Shown here: in pieces, positions 12,305 through 23,767 of the stretch
Layout: each line of letters begins with the position of its first letter
Position numbering within the stretch: position 1 is the first letter of the stretch
NCBI GenBank assembly: GCA_907163375.1
Contig: CAJQUW010010362.1
Location: forward strand, 1-64,000
DNA from: Prostheceraeus crozeri
Lineage: Eukaryota; Platyhelminthes; Polycladida; Euryleptidae
DNA length: 64,000 nucleotides
Reading direction: 5' to 3'
Program-made: the position numbers and the translations under genes
Notes under the pieces: model-generated
The model's input: the letters and a program-made list of their open reading frames with translations, nothing else
Databases searched by the model: none
What the model was told of the DNA's origin: nothing

Positions 12305-13945
12305 TATTCTAGGATTAGTCATTCGCGAATAGAATCATGCTTCATGCCAACATGGATTATTCGCAGAATAACTAGTCGGCCAATTTATTCCAATGCGAAC
12401 CAATGCGAAGACCAATGCGATTCAATGAACAAAGTTTAATAAATTGAGCATTCGAATTCAATTTCCACGCACAAAATAGTTTAAAACTTGGTTTCAGCTA
12501 CTAAACTACTTATTAAATCACTAACAACAAAAATAAATCTCGGGATACCGGGAATTCGAGGCTTAAAAAAACCTACAGGATCTGGGATTCCAATGTGAGA
12601 GACTATGGAAGTTGAGACAGGGCTAGACCCTGTCAATTGACGCTGATCTCCGGTCAGCGTGGACTAGTTAATGATGGCATCGGTTTTCAATTGAAGCTGT
12701 GACCTTTACGCCAATCTCAGTAGCGTATTGCCAGTGCTTGATATTACTAATATTAGTCAAATTCTTGATGAACAGATCCACACACATGCGTGGGTGTTAT
12801 TGATTATATTGTCATTAGCATGAAATTATAAGAAAATATGCTATTGAAGAGTCTGCATTCATTAAACAATACATATTATTTAAGTTATTCTGATTTTTTT
12901 CTATTTTAATTGGATGCCTTCAAGTTCCTATTGACCAAAGGTATCGTCAGTATCACCATCAGTAAACTGGAACGCTCCAGTAGCATGATATCGCATAGTT
13001 ATCAAAAGCTGATCCCTCGCTGAAAACGGCCTGTTTCGATTTCACGCAATATCATCGATATGAGTTTCGATGAGAGAATACATGCAATTGACACCAGATT
13101 TTAAAAATCGGCATCGCCTCCGAAATTCATCGTCTTTGTAGATCATCCACAGATCAAGTCGTCTATCTAAACCTGTAGCCGAATTCTCACAGATCCGATA
13201 ATCTGTCGATCATACTCTTCGTAACGTATTACTGCAGCCAAAATCGTAAAAATAGTGAGCTCCGATGCCTTTATTCCATGCTTTAAACCTACTACCTTTC
13301 AGGATTAAAATCTAGCGAATAAACATACAATTTATTCCTCTTGTCACACTATTCGTCGTTGGTACAAGAAACAAACAAATATTCCGGAATAAAGCAAATC
13401 TCGGAATAACTTCATTCCGAGAATTAGCTATTCCGCATTGGTGCAAGAGGACTAAGTTATTCCTTCATTTATTCTCGGATTACTGTTTATTCCGCGTTGG
13501 TTCATACGGGGGTTAGACGCACTTGTCAACGGCTGAATAATTGGCTTAGAATCAGTCACAAGTGCAATTCTAAACTTTTCATTGGTGGTCCATGCCCCAA
13601 CTTAGTTCCCCGGATGTGCCACGACATTGAGTCAATTTCCATTCTAGTCAACTTGAAATAAGCAATCTATTTCTATGATGATGGTAGAAATAAAACGAAG
13701 AAGAGGAACAGACTTAGTTGTGAAAATTATATGAGAGTGGCACTTGCCAAGGTCAAGTCGCGCATTTCTGAAATCTTCTCTAAACGGCAACAGCAACAGT
13801 CATATTGATTTGCAGTGAATATTCATTTTGCTTTTGTTTTTTAGTGAAATTCATATTTTGTTAGTTTTGTTCTTTGAACACAATGACTTTGTGTGCAAGT
13901 GATGCATGGTACAGTTTGTGCACTTATACAGCATATAGTAATTAT
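12305..13945. other. Noncoding, possible nonautonomous element
   Basis: No coding sequence is visible. The 12-mer caacgacgaata at about 12270 reappears in reverse complement at about 13352 (attcgtcgttgg), and repeated motifs of the type 'attcc...gaataa' cluster at 12290-12400 and 13340-13510. This could be the ends of a short inverted-repeat transposon; the rest is unexplained. Confidence 0.3.
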
Positions 13946-13949
13946 GATA

Positions 13950-14642
13950 CCCGCTACCGCCTCCTAGGCCGACTGACGCAAAGGGCCTTGGTGTAATTTC
14001 TCCATGCGTTCTGTCCTGAGCTCGTCCCTCGATGTTCTCCCAACATTCTGCAGCTTCCTTCTTCATCGTCTACAACCAAGTGGGCCTATGTCGACCTCTT
14101 CTCCTTGACTCGTTTGGTTTCCACTTATATGTTTTCCGTGATATGCTGTGTGACTCCCGTCTCAAAGTGTGTCCGAGCCATCGCCATCTCCAGTTCATCA
14201 GCACTTCATCCAATCATGGCACTTTCGTTGTTTCACGGATACTAATATTTGCTACTTTGTCCTGTCATTTCACTCCCAGGATCCGTCTTAAGGGTTTATT
14301 CTCAAAAACAGTGAAACGTCGGGAAATTGTCTCATTGTCGTACCAACTTTCACAGCCATGTGTTAGTACAGATCTCACCAACGTCTTGTACAGAGATACC
14401 TTTGTATGGATCATCAATCTGCGTGACCGCCATACTTTTCCTAACATATCCATAGCTTGATTTGCTTTCATGAGACGGGCCGATAACTCTTCTTCAAGAG
14501 ATCCGGTTTTCTGAATAACAGAACCGAGATATTTGAATGTGTCGCACTCCTTGATATGTACTCCATTCAAACTCACATGTCCGGTGCATGCTTCTTCAGT
14601 TCGCATTACTTCAGTCTTCCTGAGATTAATCCAACTCTCCAT
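13950..14642 (-). pseudogene. RTE/craniofacial-type LINE 3' end
   Basis: Reading leftwards from 14642 the frame gives INLRKTEVMR, FKYLGSVIQKTGSLEEELSA, KVSLYKTLVRSVLTHGCESW and RRILGVK, then, past three in-frame stops, WRWRWLGHTLRR and a Trp/Arg-rich tail with GRHRPTWL. This is the standard C-terminal part of RTE/Jockey-like reverse transcriptases (thumb and connection region). The YADD catalytic part and endonuclease are absent. The stops (two TGA, one TAG) sit where tryptophan or similar residues are usual, consistent with decay. Confidence 0.75.
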
Positions 14643-15153
14643 GGGTTGTTTGACACACGGATGCGGAAGTTTAGAATACCTACGTATAGCATGTTGCCGA
14701 CATTACAGATGCCTTGTTTCACATATAAAAACAGCTGCTGAGTTTGCCAGCACATTTAATAGGTTGATCATTCAAAAATAAAGGGCTAGATAAAGCTGTT
14801 AGAATAATAGGAAGAAACAAAACGTGATGCTACTTTCGTTTTAGGCATTTCAAATAGTATGTTTTTCCAAATCCTTCTCACTAAAAGAAGAATCTCTACA
14901 TAAGAATTCAAATTGTGGTGTGTCCGATAAAATTCTATCATTTTAAATCTTACTCTGATTTTGAGATGTTCGAAAATACATGTAGGTATGTGGGCTATGC
15001 GCGGGCCGGGAACTAGCTTAGCAGGTTGCTGATTGACTGAGTTGTGGGCTGCGGGGTGGGCCGTAAGAATCCAGCCATCATGCAAACCTGTTCCGGATAA
15101 ACGTCTATCCAACGTTGACCCATATTAACCGTCAAATCAAGTGTTGTACATAC

Positions 15154-15589
15154 CGTTGCTTAACCAGCAAAGCAGATGCAGTGCTCGATTCTCCAGGCTT
15201 CAAACGGCCTCCCAGTTGTCTGAGATTTTCTCTCGCTTCCTCTAATTGTCTCTCGACTTCATTCACTCGATTTCGAGCTCGTTTTTGTGCTTGTTTCATC
15301 TGTCCAGGTGTCAGACGGACACTGGTGTCGCTCTGAGTATCATGAGTAAAAACGCCAGTGTAGTGATGTTCTAAGGCCTCTGGATCCGCCTTGTAAACTT
15401 CTTCATCCGAATCAGGCGGAATGTTCCCACCTTGAAAGACTAGTGTATCGTTGATTATTTGAAGAGAAGCAATATGACCGAACCGACGAGCTATATCCTT
15501 TGGTGTATCGCCTGTGTTATTTTTCATCGTTGGATTCCCTCCATTCTCAAGCAGCCATTTAATAATTGCCACATGACCTTGACCACAAG
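15154..15589 (-). CDS. ANKRD42: ANKRD42-like gene, exon e (last one seen)
   Basis: This exon completes the last ankyrin repeat (GQGHVAIIKWLLENGGNPTM, then GDTPKDIARRFGHIASLQ) and runs into an acidic linker and a charged helix (KRARNRVNEVERQLEEAREN, then LRQLGGRLK), matching the start of the C-terminal coiled coil in ANKRD42/SARP. The acceptor is tacag at 15590-15591 side and the donor is CG|GTATGT at 15153. It begins with 2 nt completing a codon split after exon d and ends 2 nt into a codon, so at least one more exon should lie below 15154; I could not find it in the window. The order of repeats and the LRQLGG segment (human has YKHLGG) support orthology. Confidence 0.8.
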
Positions 15590-15656
15590 CTGTATAAAAT
15601 ACGTTAGATCTGAATTACCAAATCATTTTGTTGCAAAAAAAGCACATTTTCGTTAC

Positions 15657-15828
15657 CCTTATGTAGAGGTGTAGAACCTTGATCATCTCTCTCATTGATG
15701 TTTGTTACGCCGCATTCCACCAATCCTCGCAACCTCGCTAAATCGCCAGAGTATGCTGCAGCGTGTGCGGGAAATGCTGTTGCCATTGCTTTGGTCTCGT
15801 CAGTTTGCTCAAAAACTTCTCCTTGAGT
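15657..15828 (-). CDS. ANKRD42: ANKRD42-like gene, exon d
   Basis: The exon encodes a short linker then FPAHAAAYSGDLARLRGLVE and INERDDQGSTPLHK, which aligns with the FPGHVAAFKGDLG...INERADNGSTPMHK segment of vertebrate ANKRD42. The acceptor is tttcatag before 15828 and the donor is AAGG|GTAACG at 15656. Its length (172 bp) leaves one base that joins the two-base start of exon e to make an alanine codon, so the splice phases agree. The internal ATG at 15786 is a normal methionine and not a start. Confidence 0.8.
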
Positions 15829-16599
15829 CTATGAAATGGAATTTACAAGCATTGATTTTCCTCAAAAAATATTATTGTTAGCTTATCTTGCCTCATACCA
15901 AGACACGAAGTCATAGCAAGTGAGGGGTCACACAATTATTGAAACATTAAAAAAAGTTTCCTTATTTTTACTTTCCAACCAATAACTCGATCATAGTTAA
16001 GATCAGCATTTCATACAACCGTGTAACTTAGCTGGTGCAGACGCATAAAACAAAAAGCATGCTTAACAAATACTGGCAAGTCATGACTTACGAAAAAAAC
16101 ATTTCGAGATACATCTTCGTGTATTGTATAGCATTAAAATATATTGCCAGCAATTGTGAACCAAATTCTAGTTTGCAGCTGTTATGAACTTTCTAATTCA
16201 CAGCAGGTCTAACCTGAAACCTACAATCGCGGTCACACGACTCTGTTGAACCGAATGCAGATAGCTTATCGTACCGTTAATCCATGTGTGGAATTAATGA
16301 ATGAATCTGACGATGCAACAAACCATCAAAAGTACTGTGGAACCATTGTAAGTGACGATTCACTAACATGAAACGAAAATTTAACTAAGTGCTCATTTTC
16401 AAGTATTAGGGCTGAGGAGTTATGTAAAACAGCAGCTGCTGCACCCAAAAAACCCTGAGTCATCAGCTGAGCGCCATCCATCACCGAGATTTCTACCCAT
16501 TAAGCTCATCTCTCAGGATGGTGGGTCCGCTCGTTGCGCCCAGGTCCTTCACACAAAGCTGCTACCTTCTTCCACCTTTGCACTCAACTTATTGATGGT
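15829..16599. other. Intron, no feature seen
   Basis: This is intronic sequence between ANKRD42-like exons d and c. I see no coding, RNA or repeat structure in it apart from the LINE fragment that starts beyond it. Confidence 0.5.
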
Positions 16600-17520
16600 G
16601 ATCTTTACGCTTTTAACACTGGCTTTAGCAAGAAATTTCCTCTCCGATGGACTGCGAAACCGCGGCATCTCACTTCAAAGGGCATGAACTCACATTTCCA
16701 CTCTTGCCTCCGAATCCCTTCAGCAAGTTCTTCATATTTGGCAGCTTTCCTCTTATGGGCATCCTCAACGTTCTCTTCTCAGGGAACGTTTAGTTCGCCC
16801 ATAATCATTATCGTCCCTACCGCATCGATCAACACTAGGTCAGGCCGTTGGTGAGATAGGGACAATTCATATGGCAGCTGTCTATCAACACGAACTTCCG
16901 CGGAACAGATCGAGACATAGGAGGATACCTTTGACCACTCGGCACAAATTGATTCCCGTTAAATGCCTGGAAGGTACTGCATCTGAGACTGCTTCCACAA
17001 TCGCATGCAGGACCAAACCATGACGGTGCGTGAACCATCCTCTCTGCAGTGTCAAATGACAACCAGAGAGCATATGGCGAAGATTGGCATGCCTGCCACA
17101 CAAGTGATACTTAGGGTCCGTGCGGATTCCCCAACGTGCCAAATTAGCGGTTTTGGAAGCACATCATAGGTCCATTGAAGCTTCCGCTTCACCTGCCCAT
17201 AGCCCATGTTCCACCAATCTTTCCATGAGATCTTGCGATCTTCAACTTCCCACTTGAGCCATCTTCCTTGCTGCCCTTATTGCACTGGCAGGGCAAGTCT
17301 CTTCTTTTCTTCCAAGGTTCACACCTCATTCTCTCGTAACTTCCTTCTTTGGTCACTTTCGTTCATTTCTGACCAAAATTTGTTTCCCTTTTCCATTCCA
17401 AAACCTCTCCTGCCGTTTTGGACAACTCCCATTACCTCTTCGTGTTTTCTCATAGAGCAGATGGAGGACATGACTTCCGCCACATCCCACTTTCGGCCCA
17501 TTTTCAACCGAGGTGGATCT
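16600..17520 (-). pseudogene. R2-superfamily LINE 3' end in intron
   Basis: Reading leftwards, a degraded frame gives VQNGRRGFG (pre-finger region), then the finger CHLCGRHANLRHMLSGC, spacing C-X2-C-X7-H-X4-C, as in the CCHC of R2-type elements, then RPDLVLIDAVG followed by GELNVP and AHKRKAAKYEEL. The last part fits the restriction-like endonuclease (PD...(D/E)xx) that ends restriction-enzyme-like LINEs, in the form RPD...ELTVPWE...A..RK..KY. One TGA replaces the usual Trp of PWEE and there are frameshifts. The RT domain is gone. It sits in the intron between exons c and d of the ANKRD42-like gene, in the same orientation. Confidence 0.6.
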
Positions 17521-17967
17521 GAGCAGATAGCGTTTTTAAACAGCTTTCACTTACACATTCTCCGTTGCTAGATATTCTAGAAATCCATGATTTGCAATCA
17601 TATGTATTATTCATCTTCAATACCCAATGTATGGATACTCAGCAATTTTACAAAGATTCATAAACAAATCTTTGTATTTCATCGTACCATCTTTTTGGAT
17701 ATCTTTGCATGTAGCACGGAAGATTTCAAAGTTTCGTCTGTATCTTAACAAAACTTGTAAGAACTTTCTTAATCAGCTTTGGAAGACGGCGAACTTACAA
17801 ATCTTACATTATCTTCACAAAGATTCTCAAAATCAAAGTCACACGTGGTACTATTATGTAACAATGGCTCCTGACTGTTTGTCACTTTAAGTTGTTGTCT
17901 GTCATAAGTTATGTAGGTTCCGATTGACAGAGAGCAATAGCCTTCTAGTCTTCAAATGTCAACTTAC

Positions 17968-18285
17968 CGAAAGTTCTTCTTCGAGATTTGAAATCATCTC
18001 TGTTATGGCTTTCTTCTGGTACTGTTCCGCTAACAATTTCGGTGTCTCTCCATGATCATTGCGGGCATTTATAACGTTGAACTTGCTGTGACTTTTAATA
18101 AGGAGAAAGCGAAATCCGTCAGCGTGGCCTTCCATTGCTGCTAAATGAGCCGGAGTGTTTCCAACCTTGTCTGTATCATCCATGCTAGATCCCCAACGGA
18201 TCAAAATCTGCATGCATCCAACTCGCCCATGATATGCAGCACAATGTAGAGGTGTCCATCCGTGCGTGTCTGTATCATGAAGATG
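17968..18285 (-). CDS. ANKRD42: ANKRD42-like gene, exon c
   Basis: The 318-bp exon (106 codons, phase 0 at both ends) encodes TDTHGWTPLHCAAYHGRVGC, then GSSMDDTDKVGNTPAHLAAM and EGHADGFRFLL, and then NDHGETPKLLAEQY with a helical tail. These are two and a half ankyrin repeats that align with the ANKRD42 segment WRPVHYAAFHGRLGC...[20 protein letters not shown]. The acceptor is cttttccag before 18285; a second possible AG lies 18 nt upstream. The donor is TCG|GTAAGT at 17967. Ankyrin repeats mediate protein-protein contacts; the protein is probably a soluble scaffold. Confidence 0.85.
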
Positions 18286-18885
18286 CTGGAAAAGTTTCGA
18301 AATCTGGAGACAACTCAAGTCACGATTAAGCTGACATCAAGTTTGTCATTCTTAATATCATTTTGTGATTTTTTTTCATCAGGAAATAGCATACGTGACG
18401 TTGGCTCGACCACTCAACACGGCCATCGTAATGTGCGTGTACCACTTCTGAAATTTATCCTATACTGCAGTTTTGAGCTATGCCAGCATGTGTTACCAAT
18501 TATTTAGGAAAATGTGCCATCTTCGCAGAAAAATACCGGTATGGTTCAAAGTTCAAAAGGCATATATGTGAAATCAGCCAGCAAGACATCAGCTGCTCTT
18601 TTTAGGTGTGCCACCTCTTTTCGAGGTGAAATTTGTAGAGATATGGAGAGACAGAAGCTGGTGCATTTCAAAGGGGTAGATTTGCACCGCTGGTTTTATT
18701 TTCAAAGTCAATTTTGAAAACGGCCGGAAAATTCACTCAGAAGAAGACACTTTTATCAAAAATAGGTGCTGACACATGCAGGCACACCTAAATAAGTAGG
18801 GTAATGGTTTCAGGAACGGCATGCGAATATTTGAAATAGTCGGGTTGGGTTTCTGGGCTACATTTGCAGACTTCAGGAAAGTCAA

Positions 18886-19035
18886 ATGAGACATTTAAAT
18901 GAAGAACGTGAAAATGAGAGGAATAAGAAAGAACTGACTGCATTAAAAAGCAAACTAGAAGAGACAGATACAAAGAAAAAAGGATTATATAATGATTGTG
19001 TCCTAAGTAAAGCATCTTTAACTGCATGTGTTTGA
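18886..19035 (+). other. Small charged coiled-coil ORF, doubtful
   Basis: A 49-codon frame opens with ATG at 18886 and encodes a Glu/Lys-rich helix (RHLNEERENERNKKELTALK then SKLEETDTKKK). The heptad-like spacing resembles a coiled-coil segment and not random DNA. There is no homologue that I recognise and no promoter. It may be a remnant of an exon or retrocopy inside the ANKRD42-like intron, on the opposite strand. Confidence 0.3.
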
Positions 19036-19281
19036 GTAATTATTTGCTCTCTATTATTTAGGGACTGAGTTCAATTTCTTCGTTGCATTGGTGCTCATTT
19101 GGTACTTCATTCGTTACGCAACTGATGCGCCGTGCTGTTTATGACGAATAATTGTACAACTAGAATATGAAGTATTTTCATGCAACTCGAGCACTCAATA
19201 TCACTAAAGTGTTCTATCTATGTACAGGCGGGCGTAGTTAATCGTCTCCATTCAATTAATCGTGCGAAAGAATCAATCACA

Positions 19282-19305
19282 CGATTCCTGACTGATCAGG
19301 AATCG
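19282..19305. repeat. Perfect 10-bp hairpin
   Basis: CGATTCCTGA and TCAGGAATCG form a perfect stem with a CTGA loop, followed by a run of T. It may be a transposon end; nothing else supports a function. Confidence 0.5.
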
Positions 19306-20664
19306 CGCGATTTTTTTGCTTAGTGACTGCGCAATGAAACTCGCATGAGCAGGAAGAATAAGATTATCATGCTATTCACTCTTGCAGCATCTGGGATAAT
19401 TGCACTGAACAGAAATGTGACACCTGCGTTTGACATCTATGCGCGGATAATCGTGCCTGAGATCATATCATGCATGCAGCTAGGATAAGACAGTAAATCT
19501 CTATGTGAGCCCAGTGGGACTTCCCACACATCGCAGAAATGCACAATTATTTGCTATAGCAGTAAACATGCTCGCATAGTACCGGTACCCGATTTATGCG
19601 ATCATACATGTTGTCAAATATAAGTGGACCCCTTTGGAACTATATCTCCGAATTGAAAGCATATGAAGTTGTTGATAAGAGCATTAATGCCTAATTTACA
19701 TTTAACATGTAATTATAAATGGTATTAAATTTATTAAATTATAATGGTACACTATAAACCTAACCCAGCAGCATGCACTCTCAAATAGTCTAAGATTTGC
19801 AAATGCTTTCTTAACTTTTAAAGTCTCTAGATTTACAGTAGATTCTTTATAATATAAAAGTATTTATAAAATATTATTTTAATATAATATATAAAAAAGA
19901 GTCTTTTCAGACGAGTGTCCCTAATTCACAGAATATCTTGCCAAATAATATACACTTGTATGAATACGTGCATAATTTTAGATCGTTGTGACCATGAGTT
20001 AAGAGGTCTAGGTTTTACATATAGCTAGTGCAAGACATAGGAGTGGAAAATTTTAAAACTTTGTACAAGTTAATGGATCAAAATAAAATTTTCATCTTCA
20101 AAATACACATGCAAAATCACCGCATCATGTGAATTTATTCGCTTTTGAAGAAGCAACACAGTCTAGAAAAGCTTTCGAATTTCTTGATTTCTCATAAGTA
20201 ATCTTGCTTTACCACAAATAGTAAATGATCAAGTATAATGATTAGATTCGGAAATCCAATGACATAAATTGCACCCACATTTAGTACTCGTAAGTCTCGC
20301 ATAACATAATTAGGAACCTAAATGCATCTTATTCTGCCATGGAAAGACATGACATGAAATACGATTTTCATCTCACACTCAAAGACATCTAAAGGCAATT
20401 TTACTTTCGAACGAGTATAAATATTTGCTTTAGAATCGTACATGCTGTTGAATCTACTTTTGATAATTTTTTGTTTAAGTTATTTCTATAATTTTGTTGT
20501 CTTTAGGCATTCAATATGACAGTGAGAAAGAAGGAAGATGACAAGGTCAGACTTCTGTCAATTTTCAAAACTAAAATGTAATCATGATGATCGCATAGTG
20601 GCAGTTCGCCATGGTGTAGAATGGAAAGATATCCTCAGACTTGAACAAATTAAGTACACAAATT

Positions 20665-21170
20665 GAGGATATCAATCTATTCGACGCCCAACTTCGTGGC
20701 TACGTAACCTCCCTACTCCAGTCCATACAGTGGTTACCCATACGAGACCGTGTAACATTTCGTCTAGCAGTCCTTGCTTACAAATGTCTTCGAGGTGGTG
20801 CCCCAAGTTATATGTCTTCCTGTCTCAAACCTGTGTCCTCCAACCCTTACCGCAGCCATTTCCGACCTGCCTACAACGACCAACTTCTCATGCCGACTTC
20901 CCGACTGAAGACAGTTGGTGCTAGAGCTTTCTCTGCTGAAGTTCGCATCTGGAATGACCTAGCAACAAGCTTGAAAGCTGCCCCGTCAGTGGTCACCTTC
21001 AAGAAATGCCTAAAGGCTGAACTGCTGCGAAGAGCCTTAGCCTGACCATTCCTGACAGTTGCACTGTAGATAGCTTCAGACATATTAATGTCTTTATTGT
21101 AAAGTGTCCTTGAAGTCTGATCGGACAGAAATGTCACTTAAATATGTCTTGTTCAATAAATAAATATTAA
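20665..21170 (+). pseudogene. CR1/L2-like LINE 3' end
   Basis: The 134-codon frame (stop at 21043-21045) has the usual C-terminus of CR1/L2/Jockey reverse transcriptases: IQWLPIRDRVTFRLAVLAYK, CLRGGAPSYM, SRLKTVGARAFSAEVRIWND and FKKCLKAELL. It ends normally and is followed by a ~100-nt 3' UTR with aataaataaatatt near 21155, a typical LINE tail. The rest of the element is missing, as expected for a 5'-truncated insertion. It lies in the intron between exons b and c. Confidence 0.8.
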
Positions 21171-21739
21171 AATTTTTACACTGGATTTTATAGAAACCTG
21201 AACCTATCTATCTATCTTCCAAATCTGTGAAAATGATTCAAAAAGAAAAGGAAAATTTTCACGACCGTTTAATTGAAGGTTAAAGCGAGGTATGTACAAA
21301 AATAACGACCTATAACATATAAAATATCAACAACGACATCCAGTGCTGAAAAATTTGCTTCCGAATAATATGTAACCTGTCTCGATAAAGGCGACAGCCA
21401 AAACGTCGACAAGTTTTAGTTTATTTTTGTACATGCCTCGTTTTAACTTTCAATTAAGTCAAAATAATTTCGAATTATAATATCTATGTATTTATATTAT
21501 TTTTTATATATTATCATATCATATTTTTTTATATATATTGTAATATAAATAATTATAAAAAAATATTGTAGGGTAATTTCGTGAAAAATTTCTTTTCCTG
21601 TTTTGAATTTTTCTACCGACCACTGGCCATCATCAAAGAATACTGTGAAGATGAAGTGTCATGATATGAAACATGTCGCAGGTCCTCGGATTTCTACATT
21701 TCCTTGCCCTTGTGGCTTCATAGCAGGCTGCGTGCTTAC
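21171..21739. other. Intron, AT-rich
   Basis: No gene is seen. A strongly AT-rich stretch runs from about 21475 to 21575. Confidence 0.5.
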
Positions 21740-21859
21740 CCCGCCAGCTCGAAGCAGTGTTTGCAATGTAAATGAATTGCCATGGGCGGCTGATAAATGT
21801 GTAGGTGTTGATCCTCGATGATCCGGTAAGTTGATATCCCCACCTTTGTGAATCAGTGC
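21740..21859 (-). CDS. ANKRD42: ANKRD42-like gene, exon b
   Basis: This 120-bp exon (40 codons, phase 0) encodes ALIHKGGDINLPDHRGSTPT then HLSAAHGNSFTLQTLLRAGG, one ankyrin repeat that aligns with ANKRD42 (ALIMNGANL...[21 protein letters not shown]). The acceptor is ttttcag before 21859 and the donor is GGG|GTAAGC at 21739. Phase and content join directly to exons a and c. Confidence 0.85.
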
Positions 21860-23498
21860 CTGAAAATTAATCAATAACGTTTTAGTACTGATGGTCATTA
21901 CGCAAATTCCAATAAAAGCGTCTGAGTAAAGTGTGTATTTATCTGAAATTTATTAAAACTAATCCTATTCCAGCTTACGAATGTTGATGCTGGCTATTTA
22001 TTTAATCTGCAATTTTCTCAAGGGTACTTAGGAATTTGCTGTAGCAGAGGTTCCTATAACAGGCATCTCAGTTTGAAAAATATAGCATCACGAATTAATT
22101 TAGCTAATTTGTTAGGTTTTTCAAGATCACGACTTAGAATACGTGTTCACGGAAGTGGAATATTTTAAAATCATTACTGCAATCGATGCACTTTAGAGAC
22201 AGTATGCTGAATTGGAGTCATTTATTAAGTAGAGAAAAGCTCTGCATGAATTACATTGTCAATGTGATAGCAGCTTCGATTTCACTAATATGAACTCTTT
22301 TCATATCTACTGCCGCATATAGTGCATTTTTGCTGCCTTGGACAAACTTGCAAGGCATTGACTTAATGGTAGAAATGTAGAAAATAGAATCATGTTTTTA
22401 AATCCTTCGAGTCCACTAATAGTTCACTAGTATGTTTCGCACAATATATGAAATATATGCAATATACATGTCCCTGATACTGACATAAAAAGCATCATAA
22501 TCAAAGATAATGATTATAATTAATTGAAAGATATAAATTGGTCTATAACTTAATTCAGAAAAAGCTAGAGCTTGATTTCTTGAATCATAGAATCATACCT
22601 AAGAAATTTGAATTCATCCGCATGCATAAATAATTGATATAGTTTCAAAGTATTGTGATTCTGACGATTTATAACTCAATGCTACAATACATGATAACTT
22701 TTATTGATCCTTTGCATGCAGTTCACTAACTATTTAGAAAAGTGTGAGCTCAACATAGCCATGTAGCCTGTTGGAAAAAAGGCATTAACAAGATTGTTCA
22801 TTAAATTTCCTTGATTATATCAACATTGAAGCCGTTTTCTACTTCCAAGAATTCTACTGGACATTGCTTTGTCAGCTACTATCGTCTGGTGAATATTTCC
22901 CTAGATCAAGTAAGAGTGTCACTCTATCATAAATAGCATGAAGAGTAGTGATCGAAGCTAAGACTTCTAGAAATGATTCCTAAAAGAAGCCACGTAACAG
23001 CAAGAGTACAATCATTGACTTCGAAATATAACTAACGGCGTTACTATATTCGGCAGTCTATTATCCACTGCACGTAAATACTTTAGGCCTATACATTATC
23101 CAAACCAGTTAAAAGTCGCTTCGCTCCAACCTCTTCACCGCTTCGCTCAGCTCATTGTCCTTTACCGCTCCGCTTCGAGTTTCCTCCCGATCCAGTTCCG
23201 CTCCAGATCCAACTGGCCAGTCAGTCAGTCCAAGCCGATGGCGAGACGCCGAGAATTTACTGTTCTATTTTCATAGACTGAGTCGCTTGAAGAATTGTAT
23301 TTCCCTTTGGTCCTATATCTATGAAAAATTTTTATTTCGTAAAATTGTTTCTCCTTCGTCAGGAACAGCTCTCCTCTTTCCTCCCACTTTTACAGGAATC
23401 AGTGATGAATTTTATTAACTGCCAGCCTATTACCAAAAAAGAATGCTCACAATCTCTTTATAAGCAAAAATTGTGATTAAGTATATCGGAATACTAAC
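21860..23498. other. Intron, no gene seen
   Basis: This is the intron between exons a and b. I found no coding or RNA feature. At 23108-23215 there are irregular repeats of the words cgcttcgctc and ccgctcc. Confidence 0.5.
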
Positions 23499-23767
23499 CT
23501 GCAAACAACCATCTTGTCCCCTTATTGCCGCGACATGGACTGGAGTCCATCCCTGTTTAGTGACCGCATTGATTCTGACATTGTGCCACAGTAGCCATTG
23601 CAAACATTCGAGTGAGCCTACAGCTGCAGCCCAATGAAGAGGAGTAAAACTATTTGCCGGATCAACGTCATTTACACTCATTCCACCTTGTACCATTCTC
23701 TCCAATTCATCCACATCTCCGCCTTGAACTGCCTCGTGCACAGACTTGTGACAAAACGTTTCGGGAA
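23499..23767 (-). CDS. ANKRD42: ANKRD42-like gene, exon a (first one seen)
   Basis: The 269-bp exon encodes HKSVHEAVQGGDVDELERMV, then SFTPLHWAAAVGSLECLQWL and QGWTPVHVAAIRGQDGCLQ. Vertebrate ANKRD42 has the same run (IHDAVRAGDVKQL..., CLHWLLWHGAD, GWTASHIAAIRGQDAC). This exon starts the ankyrin array. The acceptor is attattacag before 23767 and the donor is CAG|GTTAGT at 23498. The exon starts 2 nt into a codon, so the initiator lies in an upstream exon that I could not identify. Confidence 0.85.

Larger units (their letters stand above)
18286..20640. other. Intron, mostly featureless
   Basis: This is part of the large intron between exons b and c. Apart from the small charged ORF at 18886 and a perfect 10-bp hairpin at 19282-19305, I see no gene. 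AT-rich stretches occur at 19720-19900. Confidence 0.5.

Noticed and set aside
14032..14460. Rightward 142-codon frame
   Set aside because: Antisense shadow of the RTE-like LINE fragment on the other strand.
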